A DNA stretch of 64,000 nucleotides. It comes from Syntrophopropionicum propionicicum_A. Its GTDB lineage: Bacteria > Bacillota > Desulfotomaculia > Desulfotomaculales > Pelotomaculaceae. Within the stretch, counting starts at the first letter, position 1. Each line of letters starts with the position of its first letter. The DNA lies in the NCBI RefSeq assembly GCF_048984525.1, contig NZ_JBMGJC010000002.1, positions 1 to 64,000 of the forward strand, read 5' to 3'. This document shows positions 41,634 through 49,794 of this stretch, piece after piece. The notes under the pieces are model-generated. The model ran no database searches. It was not told the DNA's origin and was given only the letters and a program-made list of their open reading frames with translations. The translations under genes and the position numbers were made by a program.

Positions 41634-43181
41634 TTGCCCGAAACAAAAGTATTAATTATAGACGACGAGGTTGAGGTGGGTACCTTTTTCCGACGCCTCC
41701 TGCAAAAGAAAGATTACGACCTTACAGTTGTATTAAATAGTGCCGAAGCGAACAAGGCGATCCAGGAAACCAGGTTCAATGTAGCCATGGTCGACCTGAA
41801 ACTGCCTGATGCCGACGGACTGTGCCTTCTCCAGCAGATAAAGAAGCTTCAGCCGGGCTGTGAAGTGATCATCATGACTGGTTATAGTACAACCAGGACC
41901 GCTGTCAAAGCAATACAACTCGGCGCCTTTGACTACATTGAAAAACCTTTCGACGATATTGAAATGGTGGAGAATTTAATCCAGAAGGCGGCGGAATACG
42001 GGCAGCGAAGCCCTGAAGAGTGGCCGGTGAGCACGGAATGGTCCGCTATCACCGACAAAATTGGCTTCCAGGTTGGTACGTCCCAGGTTATGCAGAAGCT
42101 GGTTTCAATAGCCTATAAAATCGCCAAAAAGAATATAAACGTTTTAATCCAGGGGGAGACCGGAACAGGCAAAGAGGTCCTGGCGAGTTTCATTCATGCT
42201 GCCAGCAACCGGGCAGACCAGATCTTTATTCCGGTGAACTGCGGCGCGCTGCCTGAAAACCTCCTGGAAAGCGAATTATTCGGGCACGAAAAAGGCTCCT
42301 TTACCGGCGCGGGAAACCTGCGCAAGGGTATTTTTGAGCTGGCCAACCGGGGCACGCTATTTCTGGACGAGGTCGGCGAGTCCAGCCTGGCCATCCAGGT
42401 AAAACTCCTGCGGGTACTTGAGACCGGTGAATTTTTGCGCGTAGGCGGCGAGAAGCCGGTTAAAACTGACGTGCGTGTTATCGCCGCGACCAATACGGAC
42501 TTAGAGCAATCAATGAGAGATAAGACATTTCGGGAGGACCTGTTCTACCGCCTGGACGTGGTGAGGTTGGAGCTGCCGCCGCTGAGGGAGCGCCGTGAAG
42601 ACATCCCGGTCCTGGTTGAGTACTTCGTCAAAAAGGCCAACCCGGAGTTGTTAATATCTATCGACACCATGCGCATGCTATGCAATTACCACTGGCCGGG
42701 CAACATCAGGGAGCTGGCCAACACCATCAGCCAGGCGGTCGCTCTCTGTGACGATAAAATCATCCTGCCCGAGCACTTGAGCGGAAAACTGCGCTCAGCT
42801 GTTATTGAAACACCCGCCTTGCCCGGGGAAATGTCCGGAACGGAGGACAACCGGAGCTTTCAGGCAGCGCTGCCGCAGTCGCTGGAAGAATTGCTGGAAA
42901 AGTATCTGGCCGAAAACTTGCTTGATTCAATTGAGCAGGGCGAACTGGCAAATCTTGCGGAACTCCTGCGCAAACTGGAAAACAATCTGGCCGCCACCAT
43001 GAGAAAGAGGGGTATTGCCGCACTGCCGCCTCAATCCATCGAAAAGATCGAAGCGGAAGCGATCCGGGCTGCCCATAATTTTTACCAGGGTAACATAACA
43101 ATGGCCGCCAAGGCGCTTGGTATCGGCCGCAACACCCTGTACCGCAAAATGAAGGAATACAAAATAAATATGGAAAATTAG
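41634..43181 (+). CDS. NtrC-type sigma-54-dependent response regulator
   Basis: A 515-residue enhancer-binding protein. Receiver domain 1-120 with phospho-acceptor Asp54 ('AMVDLKLPDADG'), AAA+ domain about 145-385 with Walker A GETGTGKE (174-181) and sigma-54 contact loop GSFTGA (221-226; consensus GAFTGA), and a C-terminal Fis-type helix-turn-helix ('NFYQGNITMAAKALGIGRNTLYRKMKEYK'). It converts the sigma-54 holoenzyme to the open complex. A longer than usual linker (about 390-470) lies before the HTH. TTG start after GGAGGTGG. Probable targets are the -24/-12 sites in this window. Confidence 0.95.
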   Translation: MPETKVLIIDDEVEVGTFFRRLLQKKDYDLTVVLNSAEANKAIQETRFNVAMVDLKLPDADGLCLLQQIKKLQPGCEVIIMTGYSTTRTAVKAIQLGAFDYIEKPFDDIEMVENLIQKAAEYGQRSPEEWPVSTEWSAITDKIGFQVGTSQVMQKLVSIAYKIAKKNINVLIQGETGTGKEVLASFIHAASNRADQIFIPVNCGALPENLLESELFGHEKGSFTGAGNLRKGIFELANRGTLFLDEVGESSLAIQVKLLRVLETGEFLRVGGEKPVKTDVRVIAATNTDLEQSMRDKTFREDLFYRLDVVRLELPPLRERREDIPVLVEYFVKKANPELLISIDTMRMLCNYHWPGNIRELANTISQAVALCDDKIILPEHLSGKLRSAVIETPALPGEMSGTEDNRSFQAALPQSLEELLEKYLAENLLDSIEQGELANLAELLRKLENNLAATMRKRGIAALPPQSIEKIEAEAIRAAHNFYQGNITMAAKALGIGRNTLYRKMKEYKINMEN

Positions 43182-43207
43182 CGGTCTTTAAAGAGGAGGT
43201 CTAGTCA

Positions 43208-43510
43208 TTGCAAAATACAGGTTTTGGAGTGCTTTCCCCGCAGCGGGCCACAGCAATATTGGGCCTGATCAAGCAGCAGGGGGGCATGCTCTGCACCGGC
43301 AGCTGCCACCACCAAAAAAAAGAGCACCTGCACTGCCGCCAAATAGGAAAAATCTTAAATATGAGCTATTCGACGGTCTGGGACTATATAACTCTTTTTT
43401 TGAATGAAGGTATTGTTGAGCGTAAAAGGATCGACAACGGGCCGGTTAATTTCGAGATTACCTTAAAGGGCGAGGAATTGCTGCGCCAGGCAGACAGCCG
43501 CTGCGGCTAA
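43208..43510 (+). CDS. Winged-helix regulator with Cys/His insert
   Basis: A 100-residue winged-helix protein: 'ATAILGLIKQQGG', recognition region 'CRQIGKILNMSYSTVWDYITLFLNEGIVERKRIDNGP' and wing 'VNFEITLKGEELL'. Between helix 1 and the HTH is an insert rich in Cys and His (CTGSCHHQKKEHLHC), a plausible metal or redox sensor. TTG start with GAGGAGG 8 bases upstream. It directly follows the sigma-54 activator and may be co-transcribed. Confidence 0.75.
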   Translation: MQNTGFGVLSPQRATAILGLIKQQGGMLCTGSCHHQKKEHLHCRQIGKILNMSYSTVWDYITLFLNEGIVERKRIDNGPVNFEITLKGEELLRQADSRCG

Positions 43511-43609
43511 GCCCCGCGAACGGACATACGTTAATGAGATGTTGGCATATATTATTTTCACATCCACCCTTGCGCAAAACGCCGGGTGGATTTTTATTGG
43601 TGACAAGGC

Positions 43610-43625
43610 AGGTATTAATCTTGCA
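43610..43625 (+). promoter_or_regulatory. Weak sigma-54-like site before the PAS gene
   Basis: AGGTATTAATCTTGCA has GG and GC at the right 10-base spacing but only about 8 of 12 consensus positions. It is 52 bases before the ATG of the PAS protein. Confidence 0.35.
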
Positions 43626-43676
43626 TTAATAAGAGTTGCCTAAATATTTAAAAAACAAATAAAGGAGGTTGACTTA

Positions 43677-44015
43677 ATGGACGTTAAAAGTATTCTCGAC
43701 AACCTGGAAGCAGCGGCGGTGGCCTCGGATGCACAATTCAATATAGTCTATATAAACAAGCAGGGAGAGAAAGCCTTTAAAGAGCTGTTAAACCAGGAAA
43801 ATATCGTGGGCAGGAACATGGCCGAATGCCACCAGCCGGAGACGATGAAAAAGCTGAAAGAGCTGTACCAGGAATTCCGTGACAGGAAAAAGGTTATCAG
43901 CCACTACACCATGGACACCCCGGGCGGCAAGCTCACTCTCCTGCAGGTCCCCTACTTTGACGGGGATGAATTAGCCGGTGTGGTAGAGTTTATCTTCGAA
44001 GGTTCCCTGGCTTAG
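43677..44015 (+). CDS. Stand-alone PAS-domain protein
   Basis: A 112-residue single PAS domain ('LEAAAVASDAQFNIVYINKQGEKAFKELLNQENIVGRNMAECH', then 'VISHYTMDTPGGKLTLLQVPYFDGDELAGVVEFIFEG'). Proteins of this size may bind heme or FMN, or act as adaptors to a kinase. The 'N...C/H' helix ('GRNMAECHQPETMKKL') is typical of a subfamily near redox enzymes. AGGAGGT precedes the ATG. Flanked by a hairpin downstream. Confidence 0.85.
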   Translation: MDVKSILDNLEAAAVASDAQFNIVYINKQGEKAFKELLNQENIVGRNMAECHQPETMKKLKELYQEFRDRKKVISHYTMDTPGGKLTLLQVPYFDGDELAGVVEFIFEGSLA

Positions 44016-44038
44016 GTATCTTAACAACGAAAAAAGCA

Positions 44039-44062
44039 CGCAACTGGCCAGCCAGTTGCGTT
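44039..44062 (+). terminator. Hairpin after the PAS gene
   Basis: CGCAACTGGC (44039-44048) pairs with GCCAGTTGCG (44051-44060), followed by TTTCA. Confidence 0.6.
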
Positions 44063-44143
44063 TCACTAATGATGACAATGAATAATAATCTAACAGGGGG
44101 TGAAAAGCCTGGCTTCCAGGAAGTGGCGGAGTCAGGTTAACAG

Positions 44144-44782
44144 GTGGATCAGAGAAAACCAACCGAAGCTGTGCTCAAACAAACCAACGGCACTTTTGCT
44201 GTAATCCCGGCGACACCGGCCGGTGTGGTTACAGGCGACCAGTTGGCCAAAATTGCTGAACTGGTCCGTGACGGCGCCGGTATAGCCAAGTTTACCACAG
44301 GGCAGCGTATCGTTATTCTGACCACGAGCGATAAAGTACAGTCAGTGAAGGACGGCCTGAAAGAAGTCGGGCTTGAAGTCGGACCTGTCGGATCCACAAT
44401 AAGAAACATTAAAGGGTGTGCCGGAAGGTTGTGCAAGTACCATTGCCAGGATGCGCTGGGTGACGCGATGGAGTTGGATAAACTTGTTGCCGGCCGGGTC
44501 ATGCCTGCCCCTCTGAAAGTTTCTTTGAGCGGCTGCCGGAAGAACTGCCTGGAGGCCAAGAGCAATGATATAGGCTTTATTGGCCTGCCTAACGGCTACC
44601 AGGTCTATGTCGGCGGAAAAGGCGGGCGCCAGATGCTGGGCCAGATGGTCCGTGAGAACGTCAAGTCGGAAGACCTCCCCGCGGTACTCGAAGAAATTCT
44701 GGCCAAATATCTCGAAGTGGCCAGGACAAGGGAGCGGGTATCCAGGGTCGTGGAAATGCACGGGCTGGACAGATTTAAATAA
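44144..44782 (+). CDS. Small siroheme/4Fe-4S protein (nitrite/sulfite reductase-like)
   Basis: A 212-residue protein with one nitrite/sulfite-reductase half domain ('GIAKFTTGQRIVILTTSDK') and the coupled siroheme/Fe-S cysteine motif C-x5-C...C-x4-C ('GCAGRLCKYHCQDA', 'SGCRKNCLEAKSNDIGF'). It lacks the flavin domains of full enzymes, so it is like the small assimilatory-type siroheme proteins of anaerobes, whose roles include sulfite reduction or redox sensing. GTG start at 44144 with AGGTTAACAGG upstream. Confidence 0.82.
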   Translation: MDQRKPTEAVLKQTNGTFAVIPATPAGVVTGDQLAKIAELVRDGAGIAKFTTGQRIVILTTSDKVQSVKDGLKEVGLEVGPVGSTIRNIKGCAGRLCKYHCQDALGDAMELDKLVAGRVMPAPLKVSLSGCRKNCLEAKSNDIGFIGLPNGYQVYVGGKGGRQMLGQMVRENVKSEDLPAVLEEILAKYLEVARTRERVSRVVEMHGLDRFK

Positions 44783-44827
44783 AAAACGGCAAATTTTTTT
44801 AAAGATTTTTGACCGCTGACAGCATAT

Positions 44828-44843
44828 TGGCACGCCTATTGCA
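44828..44843 (+). promoter_or_regulatory. Consensus sigma-54 promoter
   Basis: TGGCACG-CCTA-TTGCA matches the -24/-12 consensus at every fixed position. The transcript would start near 44855 and meet the terminator at 44927-44958 after about 100 bases, giving a short RNA unless read through. Confidence 0.85.
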
Positions 44844-44926
44844 TTATTTAAGCTCGAAAGACATTTTGAAAATAAAAAAATTAAAATATATTCCTTTAAG
44901 AAACCCTTGCACTCTCTCCTTTCCAT

Positions 44927-44958
44927 AACCAGCAACAACAACAGCTGGTTTTTTTTTT
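44927..44958 (+). terminator. Terminator in the DUF362 leader
   Basis: AACCAGC (44927-44933) pairs with GCTGGTT (44944-44950), followed by eight more T. No gene lies between the sigma-54 site and this terminator, so it acts either as an attenuator or as the end of a small RNA. Confidence 0.85.
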
Positions 44959-45100
44959 GGCAATATACAGCCCGGATAACTGCAGCCTGCCAGGTTGCAG
45001 GGGTGTGGCAGTAGGCTTTCCCTGGATAAAAATGCTGTTAAGACAGACAAATGGATAATTCCGGCCAGGATTTCTAAATTAGCACAGCAGGAGATTTCCA

Positions 45101-45122
45101 TTTTGGAACGGTTGTTCCAAAA
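45101..45122. promoter_or_regulatory. Dyad: likely enhancer site for the sigma-54 activator
   Basis: TTTTGGAAC (45101-45109) and GTTCCAAAA (45114-45122) are perfect inverted arms around GGTT. The centre is about 115 bases upstream of the second sigma-54 promoter, the usual distance for an NtrC-type enhancer. Which protein binds is inferred. Confidence 0.6.
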
Positions 45123-45224
45123 TAGGATGGTGTGCGCGGGGAAGGAAAAATCGGCAGTCAGCAAATTTAAAATTTTCAGCCATTTTTCTAGGGCTGGCTT
45201 TGATTAATCGCAAAATCAGCTTAA

Positions 45225-45240
45225 TGGCATTAAAATTGCT
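45225..45240 (+). promoter_or_regulatory. Sigma-54 promoter of the DUF362 operon
   Basis: TGGCATT-AAAA-TTGCT, 10 of 12 consensus positions, with correct spacing, 140 bases before the DUF362 start and downstream of the leader terminator. Confidence 0.7.
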
Positions 45241-45379
45241 AATTAACAAAATTGACTGTCTTTTTGTCCGATTTTGTAATGTAAGCTATAACCATTTTGA
45301 ATTCCTTATGGGGGGTGAGCGTAAACAGAACGGGTAAAAAGGCTACCACAATCTTTTCAAAAAATTTGGAGGTGTAAAA

Positions 45380-46726
45380 ATGGCAAAAAGTAAGGTTTAT
45401 TTTGCAGCTAACGGCGCAACTAACTGGGCTGAAGCGAAAGCTGTAAAGGCAAAGGTATTATTCTACATGGCTGGTCTGGACAAGTGCATCAAGCCGGGCG
45501 ACAGTGTAGCCATCAAGATCCACAACGGTGAGTGGAACCGCAGCGCATGCCTGCGGCCGGAAGATGTGGCCACTATAGTAGAAGAAGTTAAAAAGTGCGG
45601 TGGCAAGCCGTTTGTAACAGACACTACCACACTTACCTACCACCTGTTCAACTCCCGTTATGACGAGATCCACGCCCTGAGGGGTTCATACAGGCACGGT
45701 TTCGCCCCGAACTCCATGCAATGCCCCGTTGTTATCGCTGACGGCTGGATCGGACATGACGACGTACGTGTTGACATTCCGGACGGCAACATCCTGAAAG
45801 AGACTTACATCGGCCGGGCTCTGGCAGGCGCGGATGTGCTGATTAACCTGGCGCACGCTAAAGGCCACCCGATCACCTCATTCGGCGGCTGCCTGAAGAA
45901 CATCGGTATCGGCGCCCAGTCCAAGCGGGGCAAATATGTTACCCACCTGTCCATGTGGGGTGATCCCTCCGACGCTATCGGTTATCCGCTGGTTAACGGC
46001 CAAAACTGCGGCGGCAAAAGCTGCAAGTGGGCAAAATTCTGTGAACAGGGCTGCCCGGAAGGCGCCATCACAATTACTGACGACGGCATCGATTTCAACT
46101 ACGAAAAATGCCGCCTCTGCTACAGCTGCCAGGTCACCTGCATGTTCACCGGCGAGAGCACCATCGGCTTCAGGGACGACTACTTCCCGTATGCCCAGAT
46201 TGCTATGTCTGACGCCGCCAAGGGCTGCCTGAACCTGTTCGATCCTGATAAAGTAGGCTACATGGCCTATATCCAGGACGTAAGCCCTGAGTGTGACTGC
46301 TTCCCGTGGGCGGGCATTCCCATCGTTCCCGATGTCGGTATCGTAGCCGGTAAAGATATTGTTGCGATGGATGCCGCTATCCTCGACCTGATTGACAAGG
46401 CTCCGAACTATCCCGGCTCCCGCGCCGATGCACTCGGCCTGAAGCCTGGCGACAACAAGTTCTTGGCCGTTAACCTTGCTGATCCCCGCATCGCGGTCCG
46501 CGCGGCACAGAAGATCAACATGGGCACAATGGACTATGAACTCGAGACCTACGAAGCCATCCTCACACCTGAAAACATGAATTACGGCCAAATTGAAGAC
46601 GAGCCGACCACGCTGCTTCTGAGAAAACAATACGAAAAAGTCGGACACGTTACCAAGGGCCAGGGTGTCGAGCCGTTCAAGCGCGCCAAGTTTGTGGAAG
46701 GCGCCTGGAAGCAATTCGCAAAATAA
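45380..46726 (+). CDS. DUF362 iron-sulfur protein with LarA-like His/Lys pattern
   Basis: A 448-residue DUF362 protein with an inserted ferredoxin region (about 210-256: CKWAKFCEQGCP and CRLCYSCQVTC) able to hold one or two 4Fe-4S clusters. Family function is unknown. In 'NLAHAKGHPITSFGGCLKNIGIG' are His163 and Lys173, followed by His189. The spacing (10 and 16) is identical to His174-Lys184-His200 of lactate racemase LarA, where Lys184 carries the nickel-pincer nucleotide and His200 binds nickel; His98 lies near the place of LarA His108. The larBCE genes are 4 kb downstream. GGAGGTG precedes the ATG; codon use suggests high expression. First gene of a long operon. Confidence 0.85.
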   Translation: MAKSKVYFAANGATNWAEAKAVKAKVLFYMAGLDKCIKPGDSVAIKIHNGEWNRSACLRPEDVATIVEEVKKCGGKPFVTDTTTLTYHLFNSRYDEIHALRGSYRHGFAPNSMQCPVVIADGWIGHDDVRVDIPDGNILKETYIGRALAGADVLINLAHAKGHPITSFGGCLKNIGIGAQSKRGKYVTHLSMWGDPSDAIGYPLVNGQNCGGKSCKWAKFCEQGCPEGAITITDDGIDFNYEKCRLCYSCQVTCMFTGESTIGFRDDYFPYAQIAMSDAAKGCLNLFDPDKVGYMAYIQDVSPECDCFPWAGIPIVPDVGIVAGKDIVAMDAAILDLIDKAPNYPGSRADALGLKPGDNKFLAVNLADPRIAVRAAQKINMGTMDYELETYEAILTPENMNYGQIEDEPTTLLLRKQYEKVGHVTKGQGVEPFKRAKFVEGAWKQFAK

Positions 46727-46756
46727 GAACCGGGTCTTTTGCAGGAAAATAAAGAA

Positions 46757-46789
46757 GCCATTAGTCCAAGTTTAACTTGGACTAATGGC
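46757..46789. other. 33-base near-perfect palindrome between the DUF362 genes
   Basis: GCCATTAGTCCAAGTT (46757-46772) is the exact reverse complement of 46774-46789, with one central base. There is no T tract, so it may be an RNA-stability or processing hairpin, or an operator. Confidence 0.6.
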
Positions 46790-46871
46790 ACGTTTATCCA
46801 AAAAATGAGTGCATATAAAAAGGCCTACTGGTAAAAATTATTTTAAAAGAACAATAAGGGGGAAGTTGTCT

Positions 46872-47987
46872 GTGCCGGATGTTTACATGGTTGACGCCCG
46901 GTCTGCCAACAGCGGCGAAAACTACTCGGATAAAATCAGGCTGCTTTTAAGCGTGCCGGATTTTGCGGAATTAATACCGCAGGGCAAGAGGGTGACCTTC
47001 ATCAAGGCTAATTACAGCCCGTATGGTTACAACAGGCATATCCGGCCGGTTTTGTTGAGAGCGGTAGTTGAAAGTGTCAATCTAGCAGGCGGCTTTGCCG
47101 CGATTACCGATACCTCCGGCTTCTTCCCCAGTGGAAAGATCCAGGGTGACAGGTGGCTTACCGCCGCGGAAGCAATGGGCTATTCGATGGAGTCCCTGGG
47201 ATGTGAACGGATACTGGCCAACGGATACGAAGGCGACGACGGCGAGTTTATTTCCACCGGCGGCAGCGAACTGGGGGGCGTTGAGGTGGCCAGAGCCATA
47301 CGCGACGCCGAGTGCCTCATTATGGTTTCCCAGGTGTCCGCCCACCCGCAGGCCGGTATGTTTGGAGCCATTGTCAACCTGGGCCTTGAGTGCATGAATA
47401 ATTCAGGCAAGGCCAGGGTATACCAGGATCTAAAGCCGGACTGGCTCAGGGAGAACTGCCAGTCGTGCGGTATCTGCGCAGGCGCCTGCCAGTGGCAGGC
47501 ACTGACCTACCGGGATGAAGAGCTGTCATATAATGAAGCCCGCTGCTCAGGATGCGGTGCCTGCCTGCTGGCCTGCCCGAATAAAGCACGGGGGCTCGCG
47601 GGCGAACATATTGAGGCTTTTCAGCGAAGGGTTGCGGAATCTGCCGCGGCTATCGTTAAAACTCTCGATAAGAAAATTATATATCTGAATTTCCTAACGG
47701 ATATTGTTCCCCAGTACTACCGGTTTGCCTGGGCGGATACGCCGTTCGTTCCGGACATCGGTATACTGGCCTCCACCGACCCGGTCGCAATCGACGCGCT
47801 TAGCTTGGAGCTTGTCAAGTGGGCGCAGGGGATCCCTGGTACTGCCGCCGAAGACGCAGGCGCGCTGGACAAGGGTGTCGAGAAGTTCAAGGCGCTTACC
47901 GGGGCGGATCCGGAGTTAATGCTCAATCATGCGGAAAGCATGGGTCTGGGTTCAAAAGATTATCAGGCACTCGTTTCGGGGAGGTGA
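46872..47987 (+). CDS. Second DUF362 protein with ferredoxin domain
   Basis: A 371-residue DUF362 paralogue with a two-cluster ferredoxin region at about 195-240 (CQSCGICAGACQW, CSGCGACLLACPN). In the segment equivalent to the LarA-like motif it reads 'SAHPQAGMFGAIVNLGLE': the His is kept (His158) but the lysine position is Val168 and the later His is missing. So only the first protein could bind a pincer cofactor; the two may form a pair. The GTG at 46872 follows AAGGGGG at 9 bases; upstream in-frame codons lack such a site. Confidence 0.82.
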   Translation: MPDVYMVDARSANSGENYSDKIRLLLSVPDFAELIPQGKRVTFIKANYSPYGYNRHIRPVLLRAVVESVNLAGGFAAITDTSGFFPSGKIQGDRWLTAAEAMGYSMESLGCERILANGYEGDDGEFISTGGSELGGVEVARAIRDAECLIMVSQVSAHPQAGMFGAIVNLGLECMNNSGKARVYQDLKPDWLRENCQSCGICAGACQWQALTYRDEELSYNEARCSGCGACLLACPNKARGLAGEHIEAFQRRVAESAAAIVKTLDKKIIYLNFLTDIVPQYYRFAWADTPFVPDIGILASTDPVAIDALSLELVKWAQGIPGTAAEDAGALDKGVEKFKALTGADPELMLNHAESMGLGSKDYQALVSGR

Positions 47988-47994
47988 CAGCCTT

Positions 47995-48885
47995 TTGACA
48001 GAAGAACGCAAGCTGGAAGACCTTGAATTGTTCGAAAAAGTTAGTATGAGGGAGCAGGTCAAAAAGGAACTGTCCGACCAGCATGGTCCGATTAAGGATG
48101 CTTTGAGGGACGTGCGTTACAAAATAGCCATCCTCAGCGGAAAAGGCGGTGTCGGCAAGACAAGCGCTGTAATTAATATCGCTGCGGTTTTGAAGCAGAT
48201 GGGGTTTGAGGTTGGGATCATGGACGCGGATGTGCACGGTCCAAGCGTACCCAAAATGACAGGCCTGAGTAAGCGAACCGAACTGCATGGAGCCTGGGGA
48301 ATGGAACCGGTGGCCACAGACCAGGGGATTAAGGTAATGTCAGTCAGCCTTTTCTGGCCTGGAGAAGCGACACCGGTTATGTGGAAAGGGCATCATAAGG
48401 CTCGCGTAATACGCCAACTGCTAGCATCGGTACAGTGGGGCAAACTGGATTTTCTGTTGGTCGACCTGCCGCCCGGAACGGGCGACGAGCCGGTTACTAT
48501 TATGAAATCGATTCCCGGGCTGGACGGTGTGGTTGTGGTAACCTCACCCCAGGAGGTATCCGTGGCTGTATGCAGTAAGGCTATCAGCAGCGCCAATGAA
48601 CTGAATACCCCGATCCTGGGCCTGATAGAAAACATGAGTGATTTTCGCTGCCCTCATTGCGGCGGCGAGATTGCCCTGCTGGGTCAGGGCAGGGGCGAGG
48701 ACCTGGCCAGGACTTATAAGATTCCCTTCCTGGGCAGGATTCCTTTGAACGAGCTGGCGGGCAAGGCGGCTGACGAGGGTGTGCCGGTTGTGGCGCAATA
48801 CCCCGACTCCCCTGTTTCCGTGGCTTTCCGGGGTGTTACAGATAAAATACTTGAAATCCTAAAAAAGAAGGGGGAAAAAAATTGA
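47995..48885 (+). CDS. Mrp/NBP35-family ATPase
   Basis: About 296 residues. P-loop 'ILSGKGGVGKTSAVINIA', 'MDADVHGPSVPKM', 'VDLPPGTGDEPVT' and the C-terminal 'CPHCGGEIALLGQGRG' CxxC are typical of Mrp/ApbC proteins that carry and insert Fe-S clusters. Next to two multi-cluster DUF362 proteins, it probably matures them. The TTG at 47995 follows GGGAGGTGA. It overlaps the next gene by 4 bases. Confidence 0.9.
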   Translation: MTEERKLEDLELFEKVSMREQVKKELSDQHGPIKDALRDVRYKIAILSGKGGVGKTSAVINIAAVLKQMGFEVGIMDADVHGPSVPKMTGLSKRTELHGAWGMEPVATDQGIKVMSVSLFWPGEATPVMWKGHHKARVIRQLLASVQWGKLDFLLVDLPPGTGDEPVTIMKSIPGLDGVVVVTSPQEVSVAVCSKAISSANELNTPILGLIENMSDFRCPHCGGEIALLGQGRGEDLARTYKIPFLGRIPLNELAGKAADEGVPVVAQYPDSPVSVAFRGVTDKILEILKKKGEKN

Positions 48886-49748
48886 GAATCCTGATCACGG
48901 GCGGAGCAGGTAATATCGGCCGCGAACTGGTAAGGAGATCGCTGGCGGCGGGCAACGAAGTAACAGTATTTGATATCCCACCGGCCAACTATTCAGGTCT
49001 TGAGGGAGAAAAAGGCATCAACGTCGTCAAAGGTTTCGTAACTGACGCTGAAGCCATGAGCCAGGCTGTAAAGGGCGTGGATTCAGTCATCCACCTGGCC
49101 GCGCTGATGACCCACCTGAGCACCGACAGGGAAAAAACAATGTCCGTCAACGTCGGCGGCACAAGGACAGTCCTGGAAGCTCTGGCCAAGGAAGGCCGTG
49201 ATGTCCAATTTACATTCTCATCTTCAGTCTCAACTTACGGGTGGACTACGGAAGACACTCCGCCCATTAAAACCGACCACGCCCAGGTAGGCATGGACCT
49301 TTACGCCGAGAGCAAAATTGAAGCTGAAAAAGTGGTCCTGGCTTCCGGTATTCCATACACCATCCTGCGTATTACAGGCGTGGTGATCCCGACTTTTTAC
49401 GATCCTAACCCGTGGCAGTTTTTGAAAGACCAGCGGGTTGAGTTTGTGGCCCGCGACGACGTGGCCGCGGCCCTTTATAACTCTGCTGTGACCAAAGCAG
49501 CGCGCAACAAGATCTTTAACGTCGCAGGCGGCAAGGATTGGCAGATGCTAGGCCATGAATGGGCTGCCAGGCACCTGGCCGTGCTGGACTTCCCCCTTGA
49601 AGAAGCTGTTTATTCGGATAATCCCGGCTGGTTTGACTGGTATGAAACTGAGGAAAGCCAGGCTGTGCTGAAATACCAGAATACGACTCCGGATCTTTTC
49701 TTTGAACAACTGGCTGAAGCTGTAGAAGCTTTCTATAACGAAGAGTAA
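48882..49748 (+). CDS. NAD-dependent epimerase/dehydratase-like protein
   Basis: A 288-residue extended short-chain dehydrogenase. The NAD-binding 'ITGGAGNIGRELVRRSL' and 'VIHLAALMTH', active Ser/Tyr/Lys set ('FSSSVSTYG', 'YAESKIEAEK') and 'VNVGGTRTVLEAL' are present. Family members act on nucleotide sugars or other alcohols; substrate unknown. TTG start overlapping the Mrp stop. In this operon it might act on an alcohol or hydroxy acid, which is speculation. Confidence 0.85.
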   Translation: MRILITGGAGNIGRELVRRSLAAGNEVTVFDIPPANYSGLEGEKGINVVKGFVTDAEAMSQAVKGVDSVIHLAALMTHLSTDREKTMSVNVGGTRTVLEALAKEGRDVQFTFSSSVSTYGWTTEDTPPIKTDHAQVGMDLYAESKIEAEKVVLASGIPYTILRITGVVIPTFYDPNPWQFLKDQRVEFVARDDVAAALYNSAVTKAARNKIFNVAGGKDWQMLGHEWAARHLAVLDFPLEEAVYSDNPGWFDWYETEESQAVLKYQNTTPDLFFEQLAEAVEAFYNEE

Positions 49749-49794
49749 AAGATATTTAAAAAATCTAATAAAAATATTTTGGAGGTAATGTAAA

